From: Rotaria macrura
Taxonomy: Eukaryota > Rotifera > Eurotatoria > Philodinida > Philodinidae
Direction: 5' to 3'
DNA: 64,000 nt
Assembly (NCBI GenBank): GCA_900239685.1
Contig: OENT01000170.1
Coordinates: forward strand, 1 to 64,000
The stretch's first letter is position 1; every line of letters begins with the position of its first letter. The notes below the pieces were generated by a model. The model was not told the DNA's origin and did no database searches. It saw only the letters and a program-made list of their open reading frames with translations. A program made the translations under genes and the position numbers. Of this stretch, positions 40,379-52,300 are shown piece after piece.

Positions 40379-40633
40379 ATGCAACTGATTGCTCTCTTTG
40401 TTTTGTGCTTTTTCCTATTGACTACTGATGGAACAAAGAATACATGTCTTCAGATAGAAACCAGAGGCAAGCATTGCACACCGATTAGACGACGCGTTGG
40501 ACAACAACATATGCGTCCATCAAAATGGCAAAACAAAAAATGCTACGATTTGTGTGGTAAAACAGGTTATAAAAATGGAGGACATTGCTCAGTCTCAAAC
40601 GATTGTTTTCGCTTTTGCTCTTGTCGTTCGTAA
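40379..40633 (+). CDS. Secreted eight-cysteine macin/defensin-like peptide
   Basis: 84 residues in a single exon. Residues 1-19 form a typical signal peptide (MQLIALFVLCFFLLTTDGT). The mature part is rich in Lys and Arg and has eight cysteines at 23, 33, 55, 59, 70, 76, 80 and 82, that is C-x9-C-x21-C-x3-C-x10-C-x5-C-x3-C-x-C. The core W-x4-CYDLC-x3-GYxxGGHC and the final CxC follow the macin family (theromacin, hydramacin), which are secreted antimicrobial peptides of leeches, molluscs and Hydra with a CS-alpha-beta knot. Spacing differs from classical macins between cysteines 2 and 3 and near the end, so a more distant CS-alpha-beta defensin is the alternative. An AATAAA at 40652 follows closely. 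Likely role, by inference: secreted host defence. Confidence 0.65.
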   Translation: MQLIALFVLCFFLLTTDGTKNTCLQIETRGKHCTPIRRRVGQQHMRPSKWQNKKCYDLCGKTGYKNGGHCSVSNDCFRFCSCRS

Positions 40634-40651
40634 TCGTCAAGAGTAACGGCT

Positions 40652-40657
40652 AATAAA
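40652..40657 (+). terminator. Poly(A) signal AATAAA
   Basis: AATAAA begins 19 bases after the stop of the macin-like gene, implying a very short 3' UTR. Confidence 0.65.
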
Positions 40658-42398
40658 ACTTCTTTGTTGCAAAGATTTATTCTGTTAAAATTTTCAATAT
40701 TTTTTGCCTGATCGTTTCTAGTTTTATGAAAAATTTTATCACACACTTTTTCTACTATCACTGTTTCGTAGTTTTAAAAACTCTTTTTTGTGAGTTGTTG
40801 TGTGTAAATATCAAAAGAGAAAACATAGATTTAAATAGTTGATTTTGAGACATTTATTGAATCACCGACTAAACATCTGATGATGCGCAGCAGAATGATT
40901 GAAATGACAAAAACCTCGAAAAATAAGTTTGAATATGAAAAACTATTAAAAGTAGAGATAAACGAAATAGTGATGTTGATCAGTGAACACGTAACTCTCA
41001 AAACGAATAATGAATATTTTGTTTTCCTATAATTCTACTACTCTTGATTTTTCACCACTAGTCGTAAGACTGATTGATACGTAACAAAGATTAAGAGAAC
41101 ACACCCGGCAAAGAATAATAACATAACTAAAGTTCTACTAGTATGACTGAAACACTGCCACATCTTAACCAGAAGAGAGACTCAACCAAAATTATCATCT
41201 ATTGCATTTCTGAAGTCGGAAAAAGGAAAACATTTACTAATTGCATGATATGGGTGCAACTTTGGCGAGAGAAAAAACTTGCATCCACACCCACACCCTT
41301 AGCAACATGAATTGAATGTGACTTTGTCGAAATTCATCATTTAACTAAATGATATTCAATTTTCGCATCGACAAACATTTCTATTTCAACTGTCGTAAAG
41401 TTGTTAATATCTGACGTGATAAATAACTGTTACCATAAGATCAGATTTGTGTTCAGAAAAAGGCTGTATTATTCCACTGTGCTATGAAGCTAGTATGAGA
41501 GGAAAGTTGATTTTGTTATTGTCGTTTCACTCATTATTCGTGATTAATCATGTCATCTATTGCTTTTTGTAACAAACTTTTTTGAGTTTTGCAATACAAC
41601 ACGTATTGATGCCGATATTTGTAAACATATGTGTAGAAAGCGAATAATAGTTTGATTAGACAAGCCACCTGGGTCGCCCAATCCCATCTCATACAGATCA
41701 TAACAATACATCAGTAAATATACCCTTTACACCTACTTACACCGTTGAATTTCGTTTCAAGCTCAAATATTTTTCTTGAGTTTGATATTACTTTATGACT
41801 ATTAGAAAGACTTGCAAGGTATCTAAAGATATAGACAGTATTTTACCTCACCAACCATTTCCATTTTTCACTGCAGTTCAGTACTGCATGAAATTCCTAA
41901 TGAGTTGAATAGTTAAAAAAACAATGGTATAGAAGCCAAGCACTGCTGAGATAGGATGATATTTAAATTCCAACATGTTTTTTTCCTATTTTGAAAATAA
42001 ATCTTTCATGAATACACGAGTTGTGTTTAAAATGAATCTCATACTTTTCTCAAATGCCAATCGTTTCAATTTCGTTTAGTCAAATCTAATATCTCTTCAA
42101 TTTTCTATGAGAAATGATACTTTAGTCGAAATTGTTCTTTAGCGCCATCTTACGGATGCAAATAAGAAAACAAAAATTTAGATCTTATGAATTATCTAGC
42201 TTATTTGCTAGTAAATAAAACCTTTTTCATGCAAAATTTTCAAGAATGAAATTCATTGATTTGTTTTTGTAAATGATCCATGGAAAAAACGTGACAGAAC
42301 AAATATGAGTCACACAGAGATGTTTTTACTTATCTTACGAACGTACGTCGTCGTTAGTTTGATCCGATCAATAGTCAGTAAATCAAAAACGCGCAACG
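40658..42398. other. Intergenic, 1.7 kb
   Basis: AT-rich, no gene, RNA gene or clear repeat seen. The promoter of the ACK-like kinase should lie at its right end, but no TATA box is obvious. Confidence 0.6.
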
Positions 42399-45300
42399 AT
42401 GGGAGAGACCGAAGATGGTCTTCATCGTGTCATTGAAATACTATCAGAAACAGATCTTTCCGGGTATCTATCACGAATTCGAGATGATCTTCAAGTGACA
42501 AAGTAAAATATATTTTCTTCAATTGCACATCATAAAAGGAGTTTCCTAAAGACTTTCTCATTTCCAATATGTTCAATCGAATGATCTTGAACAAATCGGT
42601 TTGAGTAAGCCAGCCATAAGACGACTACTTGCTGCTGCCAAACGAAAACAACGATCAAATACGAAGAAAAATTCAGATACAGTAGGTTTTGTGAGCCACA
42701 AATAAATAGTTTGTTTTGTATTCGAATACTTATCTCCTTCTAGGAAAAGTCATCATCAGTGTCTTCACCGACGACAACTTCATGTCTGATATCTTCGTCG
42801 TCTCTTCATCTATCCATAACATTAGGTTCTGGTCATTATGGAATAGTTCGTCAAGGTTTATGGAATGGTATTCCTGTTGCCGTTAAAATTCTACGTGGTT
42901 GTAATGCTGTTAGTGATTTCGTTCGAGAAGCTAACGCAATGCATACTCTATCACATCGATATTTAATACGCCTTCATGGTATTGTTCTTTCTGAGCCATT
43001 AATGATGGTAATTAATTAAAATTTTCTTGTCAAAATGAAATCAATGGTTTATTTGTTTCGATGTAAAGGTGACGGAATTAGCTCCACTCGGTTCACTTTT
43101 ATCTCGATTGCGTAGTGAACCGAAATATTTTCTTGTATACATGCTTGTTGAATATACACGACAAATAAGTGAAGGAATGAACTACTTAGAACAACGAAGA
43201 TTCGTGCATCGTGATCTTGCTGCTAGAAATGTTTTTCTTGTTTCCTACGAACAAGTTTGTTAAAGTTTTCACTTGATAGTTTATTTGATTTTAAATTAAA
43301 AACAAACACACTTGTTTTAGATTAAAATTGGAGATTTTGGTTTAGCAAGAATGATGGATTCCGATTGTAATTTGTACAAAACAGGAACAGTCAAAAGTCA
43401 ATCGATCCCTGTTGCTTGGTAAGACGCTTTTTAATATTAAACAAGTGTAACTAATTGATCATCATTAGAATTAAACGAACTTATGCCAGTATCAGATTCA
43501 TCATTCGTTGATACTGACCATGGACTGTAGTGACGAATAGGAAAAGGAATCGTTTGTATTCGACTTTTTGAAGGTTGATCAGTAATCGACTTCATTTTAC
43601 TTCTTGATAAACTTGGTTCAACTATTGCTGTTGGACGAGATGACACTAAAAGAAATTGTTGCTTTTTAGTTTTATTTCAAACATTAAGCGCAATTCTGTC
43701 GTCAAAGAGACGAATCTCAAATATCGATCGACCTCCTTTACTTTCTCAAAGTATTGTTAGAGATACAATAGATTAAGGTACAAATATTAATTACTGATTG
43801 CACCCATGTGACACTATTATTGTTAATCGAGTGCAGTCAGTGAATGGAAGTTCGATGTTTGATGTTAGTAGAAAAGAATATTTTCATTTTATTTCATACC
43901 TGTCTGCAGTTTTTGAGGAAAACTAAGTGGTGGCGGCGACGGTGAAGTATCTGCGGTACTGACACGTTCTTGTTTGAATAAAAAGGTTGATTGATCTTGC
44001 TCATCATCTTCAAGACTATCAATATCAATCGTTTGATCAAGTGCGTAATCTAATTCTAATTCATCTAATAAATATTGTTTTCGATCGATTTCCTCATTCG
44101 TTCTATTTATGTGTTGATCAAGTTCTTCTGATTGTTCAGTTAATTTTCTACTGATAACCAACGTTTGATTAACATCGGATAGGATCTTTTTAAAGTTGTC
44201 TTGACTAAAATCTGTTCGAGTTTCGTTCTCAATATCAGATATTAAGCGCGATATTAATTTTTGTTGATATTCCAATTGTGTTTGAGTATTGACTATCGAA
44301 CGATATAGATTTAAATAGGACAGCATTGATTGATTATTATCATTTTGAACGACGGTAAATTTTTCAATTTGTTTGTCGGTGCGTTTAAGTTGACGTTTTA
44401 ATTTTTCTAACTTTTTATCTTGTTGTCGAATAAGTAAATGTGTCGATGTTGATGTTTGCTGATGGGTTCGAAGTGTCAACGTTACATTTTGAGATTCGCC
44501 GGCCCACGAATTCCATAGTTTCAGAAGGCGGCAACGAGGCTTCAATGGTCTTTCGACTCCACACCATGATTCATAAAGTATATAATCTTCGTTCGATTGT
44601 GAGACATAATTCTCATCCGACGATAATATTGCTTGAATGACATCGAAGCAGGTTGAACGCGATGTTAAATTCGATATCCATTTCATTTTTCCATTGTACC
44701 ATATGGGAATTTCGATTTCTAAATCCATCTTTCTAAAACGATTTGTACTATGACTCATATTGATGCAGATATTATAAATATATATGTCAGAACATGAAAG
44801 AGGAATAAATGCTCAAAAGATAACCTTCAAAGAAAGATATTCTCTTATTTGGTTGTCAGGCAACAACTAATGCAAGTTGGATAGAAGAAAAAGAAGAGAA
44901 GAATACGATAAACGAACGGAGTCAATATGTTAGAGAGTAGTACGAATGGCGTGTTCTCTTGCAATATGATTTTTCTTTCGTTCACACACATTCTTAATAT
45001 ATATATATATGTATGTATATGCATATTCTTATTTTGTTTCATAAGAGAATGAGGGCATGTCAAATATGAGCAAAAGAATGAACATTGTTCAATTATGTTC
45101 ATACTGGTGTTTAATTAGACATTCATTGGTTTAGTTTATTTTCTTTTCTTGATGGTAGTAAATACTTAAGGATTGATTTCTTTCTACATACGAGATGATC
45201 TCTTTTAAGCGCTAACCGCACGGTTACATTAAAGTATAAAATAATTAGAAAGGGATCGCTTTATTCAATCGAGTAGTTTACCGTAATCTTTGACGTCGTC

Positions 45301-48300
45301 TTTCTTTCATGACACTTATATATTTTTTTAAATGTTCAAAGTAAAACGTCTTTTGAAATAAAGAAAAAAGAAATATGAAGTAGTTTTCAATTACTTACCT
45401 AAATATTATTATAAGAAGAAAAAAAGATTTTTAATTGATCAATACTTATTTTTGTTATTTTTACGATCTATTTTACCTTCAATCTACAAAGCGAACTGCA
45501 CAAATTATGTTTATTTCGAACGAGACATTTTTTACAGATAATGCAAAAAAAGAAATCGAACGGTAAATGCGCACGTCGTTGTTGTCGATAAACGTAGGCG
45601 GGGATGAGATTATCATTGATAGAACAAGACATGTACCTGTCTTGTGTCTTCCTCGAACAAAATGTGTCGATCGTTTCTCACTTATTATATAAGATATAGT
45701 TCACAACATGTTCTTTTTCTCTCCCCTGCAATCATAGATAAATGTCACTTTCTGTCTAATAGAGTAAATGCAAATGAATCTAAACTTCATGCCGATGTTT
45801 ACATTGACACATGCATTCTTTATTTATTCTGGAATGGACAACTCGTCTTCTTTTTTATCATAATTACTCTCATGCCGCACAAGGATTCTACTCGATTTGA
45901 AACATATGTTAAAAAAGAAAACATGAAACATTCGTACGTACGTGATTCCGACAATATCGTCACTCTCGTCCATCTTATTGTGCCGACGTGATCGTATCAT
46001 GTCATTGTGAACATCGAACAGTTTAACAATAATATGCGAAAAAGATTTCTTGTTTATTTTGTCTACATATAGTAATAGAAGTCTCTCTCTCTCTCTCTCT
46101 ATCGATGATGATGATGATGATTGATGAAAAGAGTACCCAATAGGTTAAGAGTCGAATGTTCAATATAGCTGATCATCTGTATAGTACATCCAAACAAATG
46201 AAGCGATACTCATTAGTTTAGACGAGACAACCATACAAAGAAAGAGCATTAATACTCCGAGGAAAAAGAACAAATTTAGCGGAATAATTATCAATAAAAC
46301 AGCCTCTAGAAATGTAATGGATATATTCATCTGTTTACTTTATGTGTTTGATTACTCTATAGGTGTGCACCGGAAAGCCTGCGTCGTCAAGAATTTTCAT
46401 CAGCGACGGATGTTTGGATGTTTGCCGTTACTGTTTGGGAAATATTCACTTTTGGAACTGAAGATCCTTGGCTTGGCCTTTCTGTAGTCGAGGTTCGATC
46501 AGCAAATATTTGCTTTTTCCTCATTCATTGATGTTTGTTGAAATCCTATTACTTCATTTAAGATTTTAAAAGCATTGGAAGAACGTCACGAAAGGCTTCA
46601 ATGCCCTGAAATTTGTCCTCCATCAATCTATTCTCTTTTGTTATCATGTTGGTCGTTAAATCCGACTCAGCGACCAAATTTTAGTAAAATAAACTCACAT
46701 ATAAGTCAATGTCGTCCAGTTCAATATCGAGTTATACGTGACAATAAACAAGTAAATCAAGTAACTCTACTGCGTGGTGATACTGTTAGTGTCTTTGACT
46801 CATCTGTTGATAAACCCATATGGAAAGGACAAAATCATCGAACACAACGAGTTGGCCTTCTCCCAAGAAATTGTCTTTCATCGACATCAACAAATACGAA
46901 CGAAAAAATAAGTTGGCCTGTCAACGGAAGTTTTATTCATACGGGCCATAGTGATGCAACTGGACAAGGAGCTTCATGGGGGAAAATAGATAAAATTGAC
47001 GAGTATTTTTTATTAGATTTCTTTTTTTATTTTTCATCAATTATGGAATAATTTATCTTCTAGAACAATTCTAAATAATCCAATAGTTACACCGATAGAT
47101 ACGAATGGAAGAGATAAACATGTGCAAAGTGAGTTTTTGTAGGATTTCTTTAAAATGATTGCCTGTCAAAGATGAATTTCATAAGTTACAAATGTAAATT
47201 TCTCTGCATTGTGCATGTCGAATCTGTACACTGACGAAAATAGAATACATCGACTTTTCATTTTGTAATACATTTATTAAATCTTTCAAAGGATTCTGTC
47301 GATTGTGTCTCAAGAGAAATTCTTTACGGTAAATAATAAATGCCTTTAAATTTGAATAGATCGATTTTTTTTCTTGCACTAAATTGAGAATATGGAAATT
47401 ATTCATTTTTAATCTATGCGTACTAAAGATTTCAACAATAGTTTTTTTCTTGAAAAAGAAATCCTATCAGTCTCGTTTTATCCTATCGAATTCACTTTGA
47501 TAGTAAAAGAGTCTGTCAATAATTATACTTGTAATTTTACAAGTGATTACTGTCGAGTGTGTCTGCTTTTGAGAAAAAAAGATCTCGTGTTGCTCAAAAA
47601 TCGGAATCATTATTATTACAAAGTAAACTTCAGTTGACAATGTATTTACAGGGCACATTTCTTATGGATCATGTTTCAAAATGGATAGGTGAAGAGATCA
47701 AAGATGACTAGAGAGGTCAGAAATAATAGGAACAAGAGAATTATTCGGGAAGAAACTTCAATGAATAGTTTGGGTCCCCGCAAGATGGAAAGTCATCGGT
47801 TTTTGTACGAAATGTATCTATTTGACTTATTCCATTCGTTTAAAAAATAAGTCGAAATCAAATAAAACTTAAGCACACAACAATGAGTATAGAAAGATCT
47901 CTGAAATGATCAAAATATATTTAAGACAGCTTATAATGAGAATCTCTTCGTGAAATACGAAGTCTTCGATAAAAAAATAAAAGCTTAGACCATTGGTTTT
48001 GATTGAGCTCTCATCGGTTCGGAATCTGTACATGAACCATAACTTGGCTGTGCTAAACATGAAAAACTCATTGATTAAATTGTCCAAAACCTTTTCCTCA
48101 ATCAAAGACTACCGATAAATCCTGTGCGACTCAAACGTTTTTCTACTCGAGGAGCCAATTTCAAAAAAAAATTAATTTAATACTTGTTATCATATCAATA
48201 AGATAAGATATCACTTCGACTAGGTAACTTGTAAAAAGATCAATCACATTTCAGTGTCTAATCGTCGTTTTTTCTACATAAAGTTAAAAAATCAATCCAA

Positions 48301-49137
48301 CGGGATAACCTAACATAGTTACTTTGAAATTACTAAAAATTTGAATACCAATGGAGTATTTTGATCTCATTGATGGAACCAGTCTAGTCTTCTTTCAGAC
48401 CGAACCAAACCGGTCTACCTGTAAACTATTGAATTCTCGTAATCACTTTCCTTTGCTAAAACATACGTCGACGAAAAATTTTATAGATTATTTTTACATC
48501 ACTGTTGGTGAACAATATTCTGTCGTAATTTTATTTTTGACAAATTACTAAAAGACGTCATCATATGGTAGACCGGTCTGTCGGTTGCTTGAACATTCGG
48601 ACTGGTACCGGTTTCATCGATGGTTCGTCTTACGATGATTTCCATTGGTGATCTATAATCAAAGTTTAAGAAATCCTAATTTTTGTCGTAATTTTAGTTG
48701 TATCAAATATTCTTCAATTGAATCGATCAAATAGCGATAAGCCGATCATAACCCGACCGGCACCGCCAATACCAAAAGCTGCACCAACAATAATAGTAAA
48801 AGATTCGCTTTTAATTGATCTAAGTGAATCATCAACGGAAAAAACTTCGGATAAAATTGATTCGTTCAAACCAATGATACAAGATTATCGAGCGCCAATA
48901 ATTCAAAGTTCTCATTCCTCTCCATCATCTTCTACTCAACAAAGATTTTCAAATAATGCAATCGATGCGCAGAAATTTGTCGAAAAAGTAGTAACAGGCG
49001 TGACTGAACAATTGAAAAATGATTTTCCAACTTTGAAATCAGCAAAACAAGATTTTACGCCACCTGCTGTGCGACGATTTATTGTACCTTATCCATCGAA
49101 TCAATCATCATATTACAACCTTCAACGCCATGCATAA
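42399..49137 (+). CDS. ACK/TNK2-like non-receptor tyrosine kinase, nine exons
   Basis: Exons 42399-42502, 42552-42681, 42744-43007, 43069-43254, 43321-43418, 46363-46492, 46563-47002, 47064-47128, 48698-49137 sum to 1857 nt, 618 residues. Domains in order: SAM-like (1-70, with LSRIRDDLQVT), kinase (about 100-350), SH3 (about 358-409), CRIB (about 420-450, ISWPVNGSFIHTGHSD), then a Pro/Ser-rich tail. ACK kinases are Cdc42 effectors that link receptor endocytosis to signalling, and CRIB binds GTP-loaded Cdc42. Kinase motifs are complete: LGSGHYGIV, VAVKIL, HRDLAARN (D215 catalytic), DFG (D233), WMFAVTVWEIFTFG. The activation loop has a single tyrosine in NLYKTG. The tail has RPAPPIPKAAP (SH3 ligand) and LLIDLS (clathrin-box-like). 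No UBA is seen and the protein is much shorter than human TNK2 (about 1038). Intron 5 contains the RASSF9/10-like gene on the other strand. Confidence 0.88.
43280..43285 (-). terminator. Candidate poly(A) signal of the nested RASSF-like gene
   Basis: TTTATT on + reads AATAAA on the minus strand, about 150 bases after the RASSF-like stop. If used, its 3' UTR would cover kinase exon 43321-43418 in antisense. Confidence 0.4.
43437..44758 (-). CDS. RASSF9/10-like Ras-association protein, nested gene
   Basis: Two exons on the minus strand, 44758-43900 and 43645-43437, joined by a phase-1 intron (43899-43646; GTATGA donor, TCTTTTAG acceptor), total 1068 nt, 355 residues. The N-terminal Ras-association domain (about 11-97) has EIPIWYNG, TSRSTCFDVIQAIL, YILYESWCGVERPL and LLKLWNSWAG, the typical wording of N-terminal RASSF proteins 9 and 10. 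A coiled coil follows (about 108-240, ending in ELDQHINRTNEEIDRK). The C-terminus has ESDTGISS, shared with RASSF9/10, and ends TLV, a possible class I PDZ ligand. Such proteins bind small GTPases and act in polarity and Hippo-type signalling. It lies entirely in kinase intron 43419-46362; its stop codon is only 18 bases from the neighbouring kinase exon. Confidence 0.85.
44998..45025. repeat. (TA)n / TATG-rich microsatellite
   Basis: Alternating TA followed by TATG and TATA units, in the presumed 5' region of the RASSF-like gene. Confidence 0.75.
46082..46121. repeat. (TC)n followed by (GAT)n
   Basis: TC dinucleotide run 46082-46100, then GAT trinucleotide run from 46104. Confidence 0.85.
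47129..48697 (+). other. Intron 8 of the ACK-like kinase (1569 bp)
   Basis: Phase 1, donor GTGAGT, acceptor ATTTTAG. It holds no coding segment that I recognise; near its 3' end is an inverted-repeat element (48372-48618). Confidence 0.7.
48372..48618. mobile_element. Small inverted-repeat element (MITE-like)
   Basis: Left arm 48372-48419 runs from GATGGAACC to ACCGGTCTACC; right arm 48567-48618 is its imperfect reverse complement, beginning GGTAGACCGGT and ending GGTTTCATC. The arms share about 50 bp with small gaps and enclose about 150 bp of AT-rich DNA. No protein is encoded. Size and form fit a non-autonomous DNA transposon; the ends and target duplication are not resolved. Confidence 0.55.
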
Positions 49138-49244
49138 TCTAGTCATACTCAAATACGGGATCATTTTCTTTTTCTTACTTCTTTCTGAGTGGTGCTTTTT
49201 CATGATATATAACCGCATAATTTTCAACTATTTATCTGCTCTGT

Positions 49245-49267
49245 GAATGAATGAATGAATGAATGAA
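49245..49267. repeat. (GAAT)n microsatellite
   Basis: About five and a half GAAT units in the 3' flank of the ACK-like gene. Confidence 0.85.
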
Positions 49268-49360
49268 AACGAAAAACAAAAGCAGATTTTTGATTTTTGT
49301 ATTTACACATGTAATCGATTGCTATCGATAAAAAAGATGAAAGATTAACTTCACTAGCTG

Positions 49361-49366
49361 AATAAA
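49361..49366 (+). terminator. Poly(A) signal AATAAA, ACK-like gene
   Basis: First clear AATAAA after the kinase stop, 224 bases downstream. Confidence 0.5.
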
Positions 49367-52300
49367 ATAATCATTTGTATGTATATATAATATTGATTTT
49401 CTATTTTAGATCAATGAAAATTTCCTGCTCAAGATTTTACAATAATAACTTCAGAAGTACGACACTCCTTTTCATCATGATAGTCACCGATTGGCCAAGA
49501 GTTAAAATCGATTGAGCTAACTACGAATAACTTAAAGCAATTAATCAAGCATTCAGCTTCATAGTTGACCGTGTAAATTAAACATAAACAAGTATAATTC
49601 ACAACGACAGCAAAAATCTTCTAGACAGAGCTTTACCTTGTAATTTTTATCGATCTATAAGTTTTATCAACGTATGGGAATAACACTTGACTTAGTCAAT
49701 ATGTTGTTCGAACTTTTCAAAAGTCAACTAGAATTCGGAAATAATTTTACAAGGGATAGTATTTCTGTTGATACAAAGAATTTGGCGTTATCTCATTCAC
49801 TGATAAAAACTTGACAAAATTCTTGTTCATCGATGGCCAAAAAGTCAACATGGATTCTTAACGTTTGCACATGTTCTCGGTTTTTAATTATATAAAAGAA
49901 TGTCAGAAAGTCTAGTAAAACAAGAAACTAGGTTTCGCATGACTTTTCTCTTTCTTTTTTTCGGTAAAATAGAACACATTTGCATAGCGGTTAAGAGAAG
50001 TATCGACATCCTCTTGTGAAGATTCTGCATCTAGAGAAAATTTGAGGCATATTAGTTATTCGTATTGTTCTTCGAATAATGTTGAAATTAGAACCATGAC
50101 AAAAACTGATCTATGTGCTGAAGATAAGCGTCGACAACTAATCAGTGATTTCAGATGAGTTTGTTCCATGCATTATTTCATTTCATCTTCAGCTAAGAAT
50201 CGAGGTAAGTGTCGTTAATAAAAGCAGGAACTCTGCTTGTGTTTTATTTTTTAATTGAGACATTAAAAAAATGATTTGTATTAACATTGAAAAAGCTTTT
50301 TCTATTTTTGTTAAGTGAATATAACGATAGTGTGTGTAAAGAATGATTATAATATGAAAAACCGTCTTGTTTAAAATAGGTTCGTGTTCCATGAAATCAT
50401 AACTGATGGTATTAAATTGATTTGATGCAACTAAGAGCATTCAATATTGAAACAAAATCATATCGTGATCGTACATTTCTACCAGTTTAATTACTTTATA
50501 TGTTGACGAGTCGAAGTTTAACTTAATTAACATATTTAATTGATTTAATTAAAAAACTTTTGATTGTAATGATGGATGTACGAACATCTGTATGGCATAT
50601 GACAATACAACAGTATTGCCAGTCTCAAGTAGCTTTTAGTGTAAATATCAAATCCAAACCAAGGAAAATCGTTGACATTTACATAGACTGTCGACGTTTT
50701 TCTTCTTCAGTTGTATTTTTATTTGTAATAGTTCTCAATCAAGTTTCTTATTGGTTGAATATCAAGTCTTGAAATGTTGTTTTTTTACATAAAATTTAAT
50801 TTTACGAATGAGCTAATTTAGAATAGAAAAGAGTTTGTTCTTTATTTATGAATATTGATGAATTCATACGATGACACATGCAAAGTTACATAATATTTAT
50901 TGTACTGCTGCACATCGATTCTGCAATCGTTTAACTTCAGTGGACGATTTATTAATGTCATTATTTGAGACTATATGTAAGATTTTGTTTGAATTGTAGA
51001 AATTAAGGAAGACCCTATAAAGTTATATTTGTTATTCGGCAATCAAATTATTCATCTATTCATTCTAAATCGAATTCTTCATGTTTATTTATGTCGTATA
51101 ATCTATAGTAATGGTTCATCAAAGACATAATTTATTTTTAAGAGAATTATGAGCAAAAACCAGTGTTCAATGTTTCTTCATTTGATATCGTCATCGATGT
51201 CGTTTGAAAAAGGTATTAGATCAATTGATTGCTTCATTGAAGCACGTAACATATGTTGACAGTCTAACAGTTTGTATAGGAATCTTAGTGAGCAACAACA
51301 TATCTGTGTCATGTAAGAATGCATCTATATAATGTATTTTATGTAAACAACATTCAAAGTGTGCATGCTGCATTCAATTAGAATATCTAATAGATACAAT
51401 TTATGCTCGATGATCTCTACTAACGTTTTTCAATCCGTGTTTGACCCATACACGAATGAGTCATCTGTTTAGAACTCGTTCAAATAATTTTTCCCTCATC
51501 GTTGCGTAATCATATGCACAAAATCACAACAATGCCATGGATTTATTTTCGGCTAAAATAAAAACATTGATCTTTTTCATGAACGAGTTATCTATATCGA
51601 GAAGCATCAATAATTTAAGACAGAGATATTCATAATGGAATTACTTTCCAAAATAGTAGTATATTTAATAAAACAATGACAAAAAATATGAATTTGTCAA
51701 GTATTAATTTTCGATCGAAACATTCAATGTGAATTTATTGTTCAATACAAAACAACGACGATGAAGTTAACCGTTTAACTACGTAAAATATAAACTCCTT
51801 CACTCGATTAAGTGTTGTTGCTTTAGTCAAACAATAGCTAATATAGATAAAGTGCTTTAAGCATCGTGAAATAAATAGATGCACAAATCCATACTATTCC
51901 GCACTGTACTTGTTGAAACATCGAACTCTGCCGGTTGTGTTAAAACATCATTTGAGCCTCGTTGTCATCATATGTACACGATGTTGCAACTACAAATTAT
52001 AGAATAGAAACTAAGATCACAAAATTTCGTAGAATATGCTGTTCATTGATTCATAATTTGTAATTTATGATTGATTTTAAAAAGTAACAGATTTGGGATC
52101 TGTCTACGGTTAGATATCATTGAAGCAATATTCAACAGTACGCAGATCACAAAACGATTGATTCATTCTTCTCCGAATGTAATCAAAAAGCGACGTTAAA
52201 TGGGAAAAAAACAAAACACGCGCAGGTAAATTAACCTTGTTGGAGTCGAGGGCTTGTGACTGAATATAATTAGTTTTCTACCAATCCTTTTGAGGAGTCA

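Larger units (their letters stand above)
44759..46362. other. Rest of kinase intron 5, upstream of the RASSF-like gene
   Basis: About 1.6 kb without a recognisable exon. It holds three microsatellites and must contain the promoter of the nested gene. The minus strand has a TATA-like ATATATATTTATAAT just ahead of the RASSF ATG. The open frame at 45644-45991 (+) looks random. Confidence 0.5.

Noticed and set aside
40002..40388. 128-residue open frame overlapping the macin-like start
   Set aside because: Random composition; the signal-peptide gene in another frame and its poly(A) signal explain the region.
40875..40925. CTGATGA followed by CGAAAA, considered as a hammerhead ribozyme
   Set aside because: The intervening bases cannot form stem II and no flanking stem pairs.
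45644..45991. 115-residue open frame in kinase intron 5
   Set aside because: No homology recognised and no splice context in phase with either neighbouring gene.
50560..50772. 70-residue open frame in the 3' flank of the kinase gene, considered as a missing UBA
   Set aside because: No UBA-like MGF motif or helix pattern.
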